Source: Floccularia luteovirens
Lineage: Eukaryota; Basidiomycota; Agaricomycetes; Agaricales; Squamanitaceae
Length of the DNA stretch: 64,000 nucleotides
Assembly: GCA_009739215.1 (NCBI GenBank)
Contig: VSJF01000005.1
Span: forward strand, 1,798,001 to 1,862,000
Reading direction: 5' to 3'
Shown one piece after another: positions 24,044 to 35,940 of the stretch. The stretch's first letter is position 1. Each line of letters starts with the position of its first letter. The notes under the pieces were generated by a model. The model was not told the origin of the DNA, made no database searches, and worked only from the letters and a program-made list of their open reading frames with translations. A program made the position numbers and the translations under genes.

Positions 24044-24342
24044 GTTCGAGTATAAAGGCCCGCCGCAATTATGAAAGAATAGCTGCCGTTTAGAACTGTA
24101 AAAATGTAATCTGTAAAACCAATTGTGCCACAGTAGAATAATATTTCATGTTGTAATTTATAAACTTCTTTGTTGCATGTTCTCAATGAAGAGTTAAGCG
24201 CTCAAGCAATCACAGGTAAAGTCTGAAATAATAGCTGCATGATGGCAATAACACCTCATTCGGGCTCAGGGATAAGCTCTACGATGATACTTGAACGGTG
24301 AGGTGGTATGTACACAAAGTAGTGTATATATGCTGAACCTTT

Positions 24343-25519
24343 TTACAATGCGCTCGCACCTAAGAATTGTATTGGTAAGTTGTAAACGGTTATACGAATC
24401 GAATAAACTTACCAGTAATGATATCAACGAGCTCATTTGTAATAGCGGCTTGACGACCACGATTGTATTGCATTTGCAGAGTTGAAATCATGTCTGTTGC
24501 ATTCTTGGAAGCATTGTCCATAGCATTCCGGCTATATCGAGAGTGAGCACTCGGCCGTTTTGGATAAGAAACGTTCCTAATTACCGAGCACTTTGTTCAC
24601 AAGCATGAGCTTCAGTGAGAGTGGCGTAGATGGCATTGGCTAGTGAGAATTCCGCAAGGTCCGAAGTTATGTCGTCCTCGTTCTCATATGCGCTGAACTC
24701 CTCTATGTAACATGTTAAGTACGTAATTAAACACCACAGGAGTATAAGGTACGTACTGCTGGCGTTGAGTGCGTTAACACCTTTAACTTCCATAGCAGCT
24801 GCCTCATATGAGATTGCAGAGACAAACTTGTTATACATAATAACAACAGAGTCGTACTTGATTCCACTCTTGATGATAAGGTCGGCTACACCAGCCGCGT
24901 CCGCAAAGGTAGGAATGTCACGTCCAATTTGGTTGAATGTCATAGCAAAATTTTTGCCCACAGTACGTAGCAATTGTGACTTGGACTTGTCTCCAATGAT
25001 CATAATTGGTGATGCACTGTCAGTCTGCTCTTTAACAATCGACTCCGGGTCGTTACTCAGAGCTTTCCGCGTTGCCTTTGACACTGATGAATGGATACCA
25101 CCACAAAGACCTTTGTCGGAGGAGATGACGATGAATAATTTATTTGCAGATGGGTTTTCCAGTGGGGTGTTCTTAAACACCTCTATAGTCATATGAAATC
25201 CAAAGTTCAATGGCTATAGCTGAAATACTACGAACCAGCATTTGTCAGCCCATACTCCTTGCCAGCTTGCATGGCCCTCTGTGCTTTGGCCAACTTAGTT
25301 GAGGCAATCATTTTCATTGACTACAAGCGCGTTAAGCATGTTGTTTTACAACATCCATACAGAACCAACCTTAGTGATTTTCTCAATGTTGCGAACAGAC
25401 TTGAGGCGCAGTTCAATTTCCCGCAGGGTGGCCATGTTACGGGTATTCACCGGAGTCGCAGTGACTGCTGGTGGGTGCGCAGTAGCGCGCCGAAGGGTTT
25501 GACGGGCGAGCAGCGACAT
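24343..25519 (-). CDS. ATP3: Mitochondrial F1 ATP synthase gamma subunit
   Basis: Rotor shaft of mitochondrial ATP synthase. Start at 25519 ([18 protein letters not shown]) is an Arg-rich mitochondrial presequence ending near [16 protein letters not shown]. The conserved N-terminal helix [17 protein letters not shown] is split by an intron. Then come [19 protein letters not shown], the signature region, and a middle domain ([20 protein letters not shown]). The C-terminal helix reads [20 protein letters not shown] and [20 protein letters not shown], followed by GASAL from a small last exon (stop at 24343-24345). All parts of the family are present in order. It sits head to head with eIF2-beta, about 160 bp apart, suggesting a shared divergent promoter. 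Confidence 0.96.
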
Positions 25520-25680
25520 CTAGAGTGGTGAGGGGAAAGATTTTTGTGTTGGCACTTTTCTACCAACACTTTTCGGGCACTCTCGGCTTTTGCAGAAAAA
25601 ATTTCCCACGACTGTGCGGAGATTGAAACATGAAATTCATTAGTATCAAGTCAAGATTATCAGTTCAATATAAAACTGTC

Positions 25681-27021
25681 ATGGCTTCAGAAGAACCGTT
25701 ATTTGACCCTACGCTCAAAAAGCGTAAAAAGAAAATTGTTGCATTCACCGAGGATCCACTTGGTGCAGATGCCGATCCTACAGCACCACCCCCAGAAACC
25801 ATAGAAAGTACGACGATAAATGGTGTAGCCGTCGATCTCGGTCCCACAACTGCACATGAGTTGATGAAGTCCGGTGAAGAGGATGTTCCACCATCAAAGA
25901 GCAAAGAGGAAGATGAATTCAAAGCGATGTTCGGTGATATGAAGAAGAAGAAAAAGAAGAAGGAGATCCCAATGGACTTGGTACGAAATATTTCTTGGGT
26001 TTTTGGATTCCATATAATATTGTGTTTAGGACGATTCGGGAACATCAACTCCCATCGCTGCACCTGCTACAGACGCAGCACCAGCTATCACAGCAGACGA
26101 TCTTGACTTCTCTGATATTAAGAAAAAAAAGAAATCTACCAAGAAGAAGGCTACATTTGACCTCGAAGCATTTGAAAAAGAGCTGAATGACTCAAAAGTG
26201 AAATCAGGAGGTGGTGAAGATGACGAAGAGGGATCGGAGCCTGATACCACCCACTTAGATAACATTGATGAAGCAGAACTCGGTGATGATCCATTTGCAC
26301 AACCCAACGATGCACCAGTAGGAGTCGATGCGGGCAACGAGGCATGGTTAAAGAGTGATCGTGACTATACGTACCAGGAGGTTCGTCACCTGTCCTTTCT
26401 ATCTGTTGACAAGTTGTTCATTGCCACATTAGCTACTGACAAGGTTCTTCGCATCTCTACATGCCGCCAATCCCTCCCTTCTATCCAGTTCTTCACAAAA
26501 ACGCCACACTATTGCACCTCCTTCAATTCATCGAGAAGGAAACAAGAAAACTATTTTCGCTAATATCACCGATATCTGCAAGAAGATGCATCGTCAGGTC
26601 AGTTATTCTTGGGATGTATTTCTGGAAAATTATTGATGTGGATACACCTCTGATTTATAGCCCGAACATGTTATTCAATTCCTATTTGCTGAGATGGGTA
26701 CTACAGGAAGTGTAGACGGTGCTGGACGCCTAGTTATCAAGGGTCGTTTCCAACAAAAGCAAGTCGAGAACGTTCTCAGACGGTACATAGGTTAGTAAAC
26801 TATTCTGACAACCAATTATGGTCTCCTATATATCTCTAATCACAAATACAGTCGAATATGTGACGTGCAAAACTTGCAAATCTCCAGACACCCTATTAAC
26901 AAAGGAAAATCGTATTTTCTTCATGGCATGCGAGTCGTGCGGTAGTAGGCGCAGTGTAAACCCCATCAAGAGTGGATTCCAGGCGCAAGTTGGTAAACGA
27001 AGTAAAAATAAGACTGGCTAA
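25681..27021 (+). CDS. SUI3: Translation initiation factor eIF2 subunit beta
   Basis: Subunit of the GTP-dependent factor that brings initiator tRNA to the 40S ribosome. The N-terminus [20 protein letters not shown] starts the first of three lysine blocks; the others are [12 protein letters not shown] and [11 protein letters not shown], which bind eIF5 and eIF2B-epsilon. Then [12 protein letters not shown] and, after splicing, [17 protein letters not shown] form the conserved core. [20 protein letters not shown] and [18 protein letters not shown] follow. The C-terminal zinc finger is CKTCKSPDT...[10 protein letters not shown]. An in-frame upstream ATG at 25630 would add 17 residues, but 25681 matches the family start. 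The gene is intact and transcribed divergently from ATP3. Confidence 0.97.
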
Positions 27022-27242
27022 TGTCTATCATTTGTATCATTCCATTTATACACGCAGTGCTTCCAATCCCATTACATTCAAACATACGATAGCCTAGTGA
27101 CCTACCATTAAAAATTGTGGTCTTCCTCACCGAGTAAATCTCTTACCCGCACGGAACTTACAAAAATAATTGTACGACAGGCTGTTGAGAACAAACATAA
27201 ACTACAAAGTATGACATTGCTCAAGTCACTTGACACGCCCTC

Positions 27243-29237
27243 TTAAACATCTACATATAATCCCGCATCTCTTCTGGTTTTTGTCATCGCTGGGAATGAA
27301 GGATCGTTTCAACAACTTAAAAACAATTAATGGCCATAAATTTACCTGCAATAATAGCACTGCCAACACCACTACCATCCTCGGCATGGTGGGTTATTAT
27401 GTTCCTTGGTAGAAAATTCAAGCAGAGCGTGATTCGGTAGATAAATAAACTTACCGCCCCTTTTCGCCAAAAATGTCTACGAGGCCTTCATGTATCCTGT
27501 CTGCAAAGCTAGGATATTTCTGAAATTAAAACCATGATTATACTTTTACTGATCAAAGAAGATCACAGAAAGGAATAGACTGACATTATACAAACTTCCA
27601 TCAGCACCCACTAGACACCCCTCATCTAGATATCCCATCTTGCCCACAATAGCCGCTATACCACATGCACTTAGGCGAGCAGCGCGACGCCCAATGAGTT
27701 TTGCAAGTGCACGAAAGAACTGTCGCTCAGCGAGTGTAGTTTCCACAGCGAAAAAGTGTGAGAATATGCCAATGATCATAAGGAGTTCATCTGTTGGATC
27801 ACTCTCCATGAGGGACAGGAAAGCTGTATCGAAGACATATGGAACTTCGAGCTTGTATGTATTCTGACCCAGGAAAAGTACACCTTCGTCGATCAGTTCA
27901 CAGATGACGAGTCGAAGAATTTCCCCAAGATATCGCCCAGAAATGAGTTTCTGTTCAAGAAGTTAGTGGGAAAATGGAAATAACGAGTAGAGGTCATTTG
28001 ACCTCGAAGGCTTGTTCTTGAGGCTTGTTAGATGTTTCATCCACAATGATGTCGTACTTTGTCCGCGGAAGATGTTCATGCTCAAATGAGTCAAATGCTC
28101 CCTGCGTGCTGGGAGTAAATATACAGTATTACATAAATGGTTTCACGTACCCATTCACAATTAATAGCCATATCTGCCTCGCCGTCAATCCCCAAATGCT
28201 CGAGCTTCTTGATATCTTTTACATGCTCCATGTATGCCGCATTACATCCCGTACCAAAAATACATGCAATCTTTGTTTTGGGGTTCACATAGTGTGAAGC
28301 TATGAGCGTTCCCGTTGTATCATTTATGAGAGCTGTAAGTGTCACGGGTACATTCTATGATAGGTTAAGTGAGGACGCGTAAAGGTAAAGAAAGTTATGT
28401 TTACATTTTTTTCGAGAGATTTACGGAACATTTCTGCTACATCATTGCCTTCTGTGTTTGTTGCGCCGAAGCCTTTCGTCCACCGAATGAGTACTCCGTG
28501 GTCAATCTTTAATTGCCTGGATGGATTCAAGGTAAGTCACGCATATATCAGGTCAAGGTGCACGGTTGATTTACGAGCATGGGTAAGAGAACTACAATAC
28601 ATCAGACACAACAAAAGAGCTCGTTAATATCTCACTTACCGTGAATCCTAAAGGCAGTTTTTCGCCTTCTTTTAGAAGCATCACTCCATTCTCATCATTC
28701 AGATTCGTATCAACGAATGTCTTGAGGCACTCCGCGCAGAAGTCAAACAACTTTTGTCCATCGTCTTGTTTCTGTTCTTCGGTCAGCCGATATTTTGTTT
28801 GGGTAATCTCGAATTTCCCCTCTCCCTGAACAGTCACAAGGCAGACGCGCAAGTTTGTTCCACCTGATTTTGGTGACTATAAGCCACTCAGACCGGTTGT
28901 AGAACACAGAGAAGTGTGACACACCGAGATCCACCGCCAGGTAATCTCCTTTCTCCTGTCCGGTGGGCCATCCAAACACAAATGTAGGGATCATGGGCTA
29001 TGTATGAGATGAAATTCGGACTGGATATCGACTAGATAGATAAATGTGGGCATACCACAACTTGTTCTGGTTTCTCCAACCCTAATTCGAGAGTTTCTTT
29101 GAACGCCTCCACAATCATCCTCATTCGCTGAGGAGTCAATGTGAATCTGTATAAATCGGGCAAGTTCTCAGTGCAGACCACAATGCAGGAAACCTATTTA
29201 CCCACAAACTTTCGTACTTTCTCAAATGATCCGCCAT
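27243..29237 (-). CDS. HXK1: Hexokinase
   Basis: Phosphorylates glucose and other hexoses at the first step of glycolysis, in the cytosol. Start at 29237 gives MADHLRKYESLFTLTPQRM across the first intron. Conserved sites in order: DLGGTNLRV (phosphate 1, split by an intron), GFTFSYPCSQ, RWTKGFGATNTEGNDV (sugar binding), NDTTGTLIASHY, GTGCNAAYMEHV, INCEWGAFDSFEH, the adenosine-site segment LIGRRAARLSACGIAAI, and the C-terminal GSGVGSAIIAAM. It ends at 27243 with RRDAGLYVDV. Length is about 500 residues, as expected. At least ten short introns interrupt it. GTGCNAAY rather than the glucokinase form and the overall motif set favour a hexokinase; the numbered symbol is by analogy. Confidence 0.94.
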
Positions 29238-29572
29238 AGTTCTACAAAACATCGCTTATCTGAGTGCGCGATGGTGCTGATGAATGGTGTACGCACTTTT
29301 TAGTTGCATGGGGTAGGACTTCTTCATCTTGGGTCCTGGTGTGAATGGCTAAAGTCTGGCCTGTTGCCAGAGTGACACTTCCACTTCCCCTACGAGATAA
29401 AACCATGCTGTATACCGTCGGGAGCGAGAATAAGGAGATGGTGGAGCTCAGAGCTGGATCGGAGACAGCCAATAACATCTCCAAATCGGGATTTCGGAAC
29501 CTATTTTAGTTCCCGGCTTTTTATTTCCCGAATATTTTTATTTTTTCTTCATCGTTTCTCTCAACCAACTTC

Positions 29573-30081
29573 ATGATTGGCCTCAAATCAACTCTCAATG
29601 TAAGCACTCCGAGTCATCAGATACGATAGTTCTGATAGCTGTTCTTATTCAGTGTATAGATAATTCCGGTGCACTTCTTATAGAATGCGTCAATGTCTTG
29701 AAAAATAAGGTCAACAACGGTTGGGGTTCAGTCGGAGACGAGATTGTATGCGTTGTGAAACGAGCTCGTCCTATCTCTGCTGCCACACAGGCTTCGGTAA
29801 ACGCTGTCAAAGTCCGAAGAGGCGATGTTAGGCGCGCCGTGATTGTGCGCACGCGAAAACCAGTGCGGAGACCTGACGGAAGCATCATTCGGTTTGATGA
29901 CAACGCTGCAGTGCTTCTTAACAACAAACGGGAAATGCTGGGTACGCGTATTGGTAGCATAGTCAGTGCAGATCTGAGGCTGAAGGGGTGGGGTAAGATT
30001 GTGAGTCTTGCGCCAAAAGTGAGTATTTCAGACTTCATATATGCTCCAAATGGTTTAACAAGCTACTTGTAGGTCGTGTAA
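29573..30081 (+). CDS. MRPL38: Mitochondrial 54S ribosomal protein uL14m
   Basis: Mitochondrial large-subunit ribosomal protein of the bacterial L14 family. A short first exon encodes MIGLKSTLN, spliced to [16 protein letters not shown] (the L14 DNSGA signature). Then [59 protein letters not shown] and a C-terminal [11 protein letters not shown] complete the fold. The last intron (gtgagt...ttgtag) leaves three codons, Val-Val-stop, as the final exon. Reading through without splicing would give a longer odd tail, so the spliced end is preferred. Lack of a long presequence is common in this family. MRPL38 is the yeast name. Confidence 0.9.
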
Positions 30082-30735
30082 TTACAAAATTGTCTATTGG
30101 GCTCATCTTCGAGCTCTATTTAATATATAGCCTAAATATCAGATTCCATGGAGGATTCGCTGACAGCCAATTTAACAGCAGCCGTGGAAATTATCTTGAC
30201 TTCTCCCAAGTTGGGAAGGCTGTACTTCCAACCAATTTCAGATGGCATTGAATTCATTGGCTTGATTCGGTCACCTGAACATATCAATCTCATATGACCA
30301 GCATGAGTCATCTACACGCGCAGAAACTGCGATTCAGTAGAATGACATTCGCAGCGCCTCGTACCTTCTTGTTGTCAGCCCATCCAGCCGCCAAATTCCA
30401 CCTTTACACCATTTCCAATGCACTTAGAGGAGTGGCAATACAATGAGTTTACTCATTGTCGACCAAAGGTGGGTATCTGTTTACGCAATTTCAGCGCTCA
30501 ATTGTGACGCTGTTCCTGACTTCTTGCTGTGCACACGGATTGATCCAATGCACGTTTCGGAATGCTCTCGGGACTGAAAACAGAAGATATTGTTGTGATT
30601 GTGGTATAAGAAACAAGCCCCTTCATTTCATATTCCATACAGAACTTTTCTTCGCCTCGGCGCAAGCCTACACTGTCCCTCCAACAACCAGAAATATATC
30701 AACGTCACAAGTCACGCTAGTGTGCACACTGCTTG

Positions 30736-33700
30736 ATGATTAAACCAGATGGTGTTCCCAAGCGGTCTGTAGGGACTAAGCCAGCAAAGCGAAGAAACTC
30801 ATACGCGGCGGAGGCATGTATGGTCTGTCGAAAGAAGTGAGTCGCTGGTTTATGGATTTCTTGTGCAACCCTATATAATCCTGATAGGAAAATAAGGTGT
30901 GATGGAGTTAAACCAATATGCGAGCCTTGTTCAACATCAGGCCGTCAGGATGAAGTATGCTTCTTCGCAAACTGCTATCATCACATGAGCTAAATATGAG
31001 TGTAATTCAGTGTTCATGGGGAAGTGGTGGGACATTCCGCAAACAACGGACTGAGGCACACTTTGAGGCTATGTCCAAACGGTCCAAAGTCCTCCAGGAA
31101 TATATCCTCATTCTAGAGTCTATGCTTGACAAATGCATGCAGGACCATGGCGGTGTATCCCATAATGGCTACTCTTATGCCGAACTCCGGCCGAAAGATA
31201 TGGATGAACTAAGTTTCAACGATGATCCTGGTTTAGAATATGAAGATACATTTGACACAAACGAGAGTAGTAGTACTACAAACGAACTTTGCATCCCAAC
31301 CCAAAATCTCACAGTATGTGAATTCTCGTTGTCGACGCTTTCCACAAGCTGACTGCAGTCACGTAGTTGGAGGAAGGGAAAAGACTAGTATTCCATGGTA
31401 ACACTGCCATATTTCGATTTGCAGCAGACGGTGCCAACAAACACAAGTCATACCTTTCACGCTTCCCGGCAATCATCGAGAACTCAGAGGCATCCTACGT
31501 GTTACTCGTTGACGGAGCCGATGAAAGTCATTACAATCCTAATTTTGATTGGTCGCGTCATTTACCTTCAGCTGTCCCAATTGAAAGGAAAGAACATGAC
31601 AGGTACTTTTTCTACGAACGATTATTTGTAGTTGGCTGACACAACCTCTGACAATATAGAATACTTGATTTATTATTCAAGTTTTTCACGTCGTGGTGCT
31701 TTCGTATTGTTCCTGCACTATTTTTACGCGATATGTATCGCGCATTGAGTGTACCCCACTCCCAGCAACCTCCAAAAACGCCGCATTATTCGCCAATGTT
31801 GCATAATGCGCTGGTGGCTCTCGCCGCAGCTTTCTCAGATGATCCCCGTATCCGTGACCTCAAATCGAGGCATTATTTTGGCAATGCAGCAAAGAGTTAT
31901 ATCGAGGCGGAATGCCACCAACCAGACTTGAGTCTGGTTCACGCATTGTCTATCCTGGCTAGCTTTCATTCTTCTCAAGGAGAGCAGATGCTGGGGTATA
32001 TGTACTTCGGTTAGTTCAACTGTTGGCTTTGCGCTGTTGCTTGTTATTGAACTTTTTGGATTTCCAGGCATGAGTGCTCGAATTAGTCAAGCCCGTAAGT
32101 CCCTTCTATGTTTCGTTGCTCAATCTATTCTGATTTTCTGTGTCTAGTTGGTCTGGGTATTGACTGTGCCGCATGGGTACGGTCGGGGCTGATAAGTGAG
32201 GATGACAGATTCGATCGTAATTGGGCCTACTGGACCACGTTCTGCCAGGTATGTTTGCTATTAACGTGTTCGTGGATTCGCATCGATAATATGGTTCAAC
32301 CACTAGGACGTGTGCTGGTCCCTCTATGTGGGCCGTGACTTCTGCGTACCTTTACCCCCATCCTCCCGGGATATACCTGTCCCGTTTGTAGATTCAGACT
32401 TCGATCAACTGCCGTGGCATTACGCACCAGCAAACACCCCTCCTCAACCAAGCTACATCACACGAACCTTCGCCGCGGGCTGCGAACTTCTAATGATCGC
32501 TCGGCGAATTATGGATGTGGTGTAAGTATTTTCTTCAACTGAACTTTTGTGATGAAAGCTAAAGTTGGGCTCGTCTTATAGGAATGGTTTAAGCGGAACA
32601 AACAACCAGCATATAATCAATGATGATTTGATTAGTGCCATCGAGTGAGTATCTTTAAATTGTTTCGTCTCCTTGTTGAACCATCGTGATTTAGCTTAAA
32701 ACTAAACGACTGGAAGGATTCCCTCTCCCATGAAGTCGATATAACCCCAAGCTGCAAGGCAACAGCCACGCCACACCGTTTAATGACGCACTTGGGGTAT
32801 TGGTGGCTCTTTATTCTCCTCCACCGACCTTTCTATCATCGCAAGCCAAAGCATATACTCAGTTCGGAGAGAGAGATTGACCACGTCAAGGTAATTCAAA
32901 CCTACCTCATGCAGCTATCGCGGAAGTAAGACTTATAATGTATTATCCCAGCTCTGTAAGCGTTCTGCAGACAATATAATGAGTTTGCTTGAAACTTGGC
33001 GCACACTATACACACTTCGCTATGTGTCTATTACTCTCGTTCAAACAGTCTTTTCGGCGGGGACCATTTACCTCCTTATGGCTGTTCAAGCCAAGTCTGG
33101 CACTCGTATCGCAGAAAAAGAATTAAAACATGGATTGGATCAGACCAAGCTCTGTGTGCAATACCTACATGAGATTGGCAAATCATGGCAGTGCGCTACG
33201 AATATTGCAAATATCTTAAATCGCCTCATACAACAGTGGCTTCAACCTCAATCTCAGCTCGACAGACGTAGCATTAAACCCCCTTTGCTTCGTGAACTTG
33301 GCGATCATCCTGAAGAGGACAACGATGACGCACAGCTTGGAGTGCCTGCTGTGGGGAGATCTCGGCAAAAGCGAACGGGTCCACTTTCCGGGAGAATACA
33401 AAAATCACTTTCTCCACAGACAAGGCGATCGCGTCCTTCATCAAGTACACGTAGGAGTGAACCTGGTAGCGCTAATAGATCAAGAGCGCCTTCTGTCGAT
33501 CCGGGCTCTTCCCGCAACCATTTTGGGCCATACCCACCACCTCTCGCGAATACAGCATCAACTACCACTACACATCGCCCACCACTCATATCTCCTTTCA
33601 CCCCTATCTATGGGCAAACTTCTTCCGCAACTTCTCCGTCGACGGATAGTTCCACCAACTCCACCAACTCTTCTTCATCCTCCATAGGTTTCAACCTATC

Positions 33701-34277
33701 TTCGTTCGTTCTGCAGAATCCAATGCCAATTGGAGCGATAGTTCCTCCGCCAATCCCGAGGGCTAACTTTGGCTACGGGAATCAATCTGGAGTTCAAGAA
33801 TCCGGACGTTCTGGTAACGGTAGCAGTAACTTGAATCAAGACATTCCTGGACTTCCAGCAATGTTAGGTGGTCAGACCTTACCCTCTGCACCCTACATAC
33901 CCCAATTCAGCACCAACGACACGGACGGGATGGATCCCGGAAGTATATTTACAAACTTAAACACAGATAGTGTCATGGCCACCGACACCAACGCCAACAC
34001 CATTAGTGACATGAATCAGAACCAGGGCTTAAGCGGTAACTTGGAGTTTAACGGATATGAAAATGGATTCGTGGATTTGATTGACCAGATGACGATTATG
34101 CAAAACCTTGACTTACAGGGGAAAAGTAACATTGATTTGGATTTGTTCGGGGAAACCAATTTTTACCCGTCCGGGTCTAATTCTGATGCCCCAGTGATAT
34201 CTCCGACGAATAACGAAAATATGGAGTTGGATTATGCGACATTAATGCATGTCTGGAACAAACACTTTGCTACTTAA
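30736..34277 (+). CDS. Zn2Cys6 transcription factor with fungal-specific middle homology domain
   Basis: Nuclear DNA-binding regulator of the Gal4/XlnR type, about 1,000 residues. Start MIKPDGVPKRSVGTKPAKRR includes a basic stretch. The binuclear cluster is C-x2-C-x6-C-x6-C-x2-C-x8-C across two introns (CMVCRKKKIRC, CEPC...C). A coiled coil (LQEYILILESMLDKCM) follows. The fungal trans domain spans LLFKFFTSWCFRIVPALFLR, ALVALAAAFSDDPRIRDLKS, HALSILASFHSSQGEQMLGY and WTTFCQDVCWSLYVGRDF. The C-terminal 280 residues are Ser/Thr/Asn-rich, the usual activation region. About ten short introns, all frame-keeping. The helix pattern is reminiscent of xylanolytic-type regulators, but no target can be read from the sequence. 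Confidence 0.9.
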
Positions 34278-35289
34278 ACTGTCAATTTCTCTATGTCTAT
34301 CTGTCAATGTACTGCTTGATGCATGATGTTTGATTAGGCTTTCGTTGTTACACCCCTTGTTGTCGTATGCACTTCAGCTGTTGATGCACGTTGAAAACTT
34401 GATGTTCAAAGGTTATGAAACGTGTTAAGGCATATTTGATAAATTTGTTTCACATGGAACAAAAACTACATCCACGCTGAAAACAATATCCACACTCGTT
34501 CAAACTTACAAACCCACAAGGCTTCTCAGCCTAAACATGAAAAAAGGAGTAATAAAAGAAAGCAGGAAGGAAATGGAAATTAAGATAACAAAGAATTATG
34601 GTAGAACAGAAATAGGAATAGATAAATTTGGCCAAAAGAAAGTCCCGTAATGTGATAAAATAACTACCTAAGAAGCGGGGTCAAAAGATACGAAGAGTAT
34701 AGAGCATACCGGCCCGCTTTATCATCAGCACCAGCAATGTTTAAAGCCTATGTAGGTATTTCCGAGGAATTGGATCAACCACGGATGGACACCTAGGATA
34801 AGAGCATTGCGCGGAGATAATACCGGATAATAATGCAGGATGGGCAAAGCGTCGCGTTCATGAAGAGGCGAGTCGAATCGTGGTGTGATAATTCGTCTAT
34901 CGTAATAAATAGCTGCGAATTCGTATCACCCTGTAGATAGAGAGATCCTAGTATAGCATATAGGCAAAGCATAGAAACCAATTCAACGTGTTGTAAAATG
35001 CACGAAACTGGCGAATGAGTTGCCTATACGCCTCGAGGTCTCGCTTCATCTTGGTCTTACACATGGATAACTGCAATTGCTTCACGCTGTCGTCTGAGTG
35101 TTTGTGGCATGGTTAAACGAACCGTGGGTAACGTCTTCCAACGGATAAAGCTGATGGAAGGTTGTGACATCTGGGGGGAAATGCGTTCAATAAATACGTT
35201 GCGTTTGATGATTTAGTGTTAGTTAGGGGTGGCGGATGATGCAATGGATTGATGGACGGTGAGAAGATGAGTATGCGAAAGGGGGGGAT
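34278..35289. other. Intergenic, convergent 3' flanks
   Basis: About 1 kb between the transcription factor and the membrane protein, which end toward each other. No ORF with a recognisable product; purine-rich around 34530-34640. Nothing further was seen. Confidence 0.5.
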
Positions 35290-35940
35290 CTAGACCATCG
35301 AAGGTGGACGCCTTGTTATCTGAACTTGTGGTCCAGGAGAGGCAGACCGAGGTGGTGGTCGTAGCGTTGGCTTTCTGAAAGTCTGTAAAGGAGAAAAAAA
35401 AATATGATGCACAGTCAAATCACTCTGATATTTTCACATACATGTCTGGACATGATCATCTTTGCCATGGATGCAGGTACATCCGTCTGATATATCGCAG
35501 GAACTAAAGACCCTATTAGTAAACGGTTGTAAGAACGGGACAGTAAACACCCACCAGGCCGTTCAAATATGGGACCTCGCCTCGGTTGTTGCCACTGTTG
35601 CCCCGGCTTTTGGGAACCCGACAATCCAACACCTCGTCTTTTCACATCCTCCGGCATTTTTAACGACACAGGTAGCGTTGGAAGACTCTCCCATGTAAGG
35701 AGTCCCCAGCCCCATGAAGTCCTTGGCTTTATGGAAGGGCTATTGGCATCTCCCCCTTCGGACTTTGCACTGTTTTCCTGCTGTTGTTGTTGACCTATGA
35801 ACCATTTTTTGCTGTTGACCTATTCGTGAAGCTTGTGGACGACGGTACAGAAGAGCTGCACGAATGGCAGAAAGTAGGACAAGTGCCGCAAGCAAAGATA
35901 AGAAAATAGTAGTTCCCGAGGGAAGGCCAGAGAACTGCAT
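35290..35940 (-). CDS. Small single-pass membrane protein, uncharacterised
   Basis: The preferred start at 35940 gives MQFSGLPSGTTIFLSLLAAL then VLLSAIRAALLYRR, a short lumenal or outside end, one hydrophobic helix (about residues 10-30) and a positive stop. The rest is cytosolic, Gln-rich (QQQQQENSAKSEGGDA) and Pro/Arg-rich near the end: TFRKPTLRPPPRSASPG and ITRRPPSMV. A longer in-frame start at 35988 is possible. Three exons are inferred: the intron ending at GTCAACAACAACAG can begin at either of two GT sites close together, both in the right phase, and another runs from after SRH to the last exon (stop 35290-35292). No family is recognised. Its promoter faces a 1.8-kb gene-free stretch. 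Confidence 0.65.

Noticed and set aside
29242..29484. 80-codon ORF just upstream of hexokinase on the same strand
   Set aside because: Low conservation-like character, ends at the hexokinase start, and the true N-terminus MADHLRKYESLF is clear; it is leader or promoter sequence.
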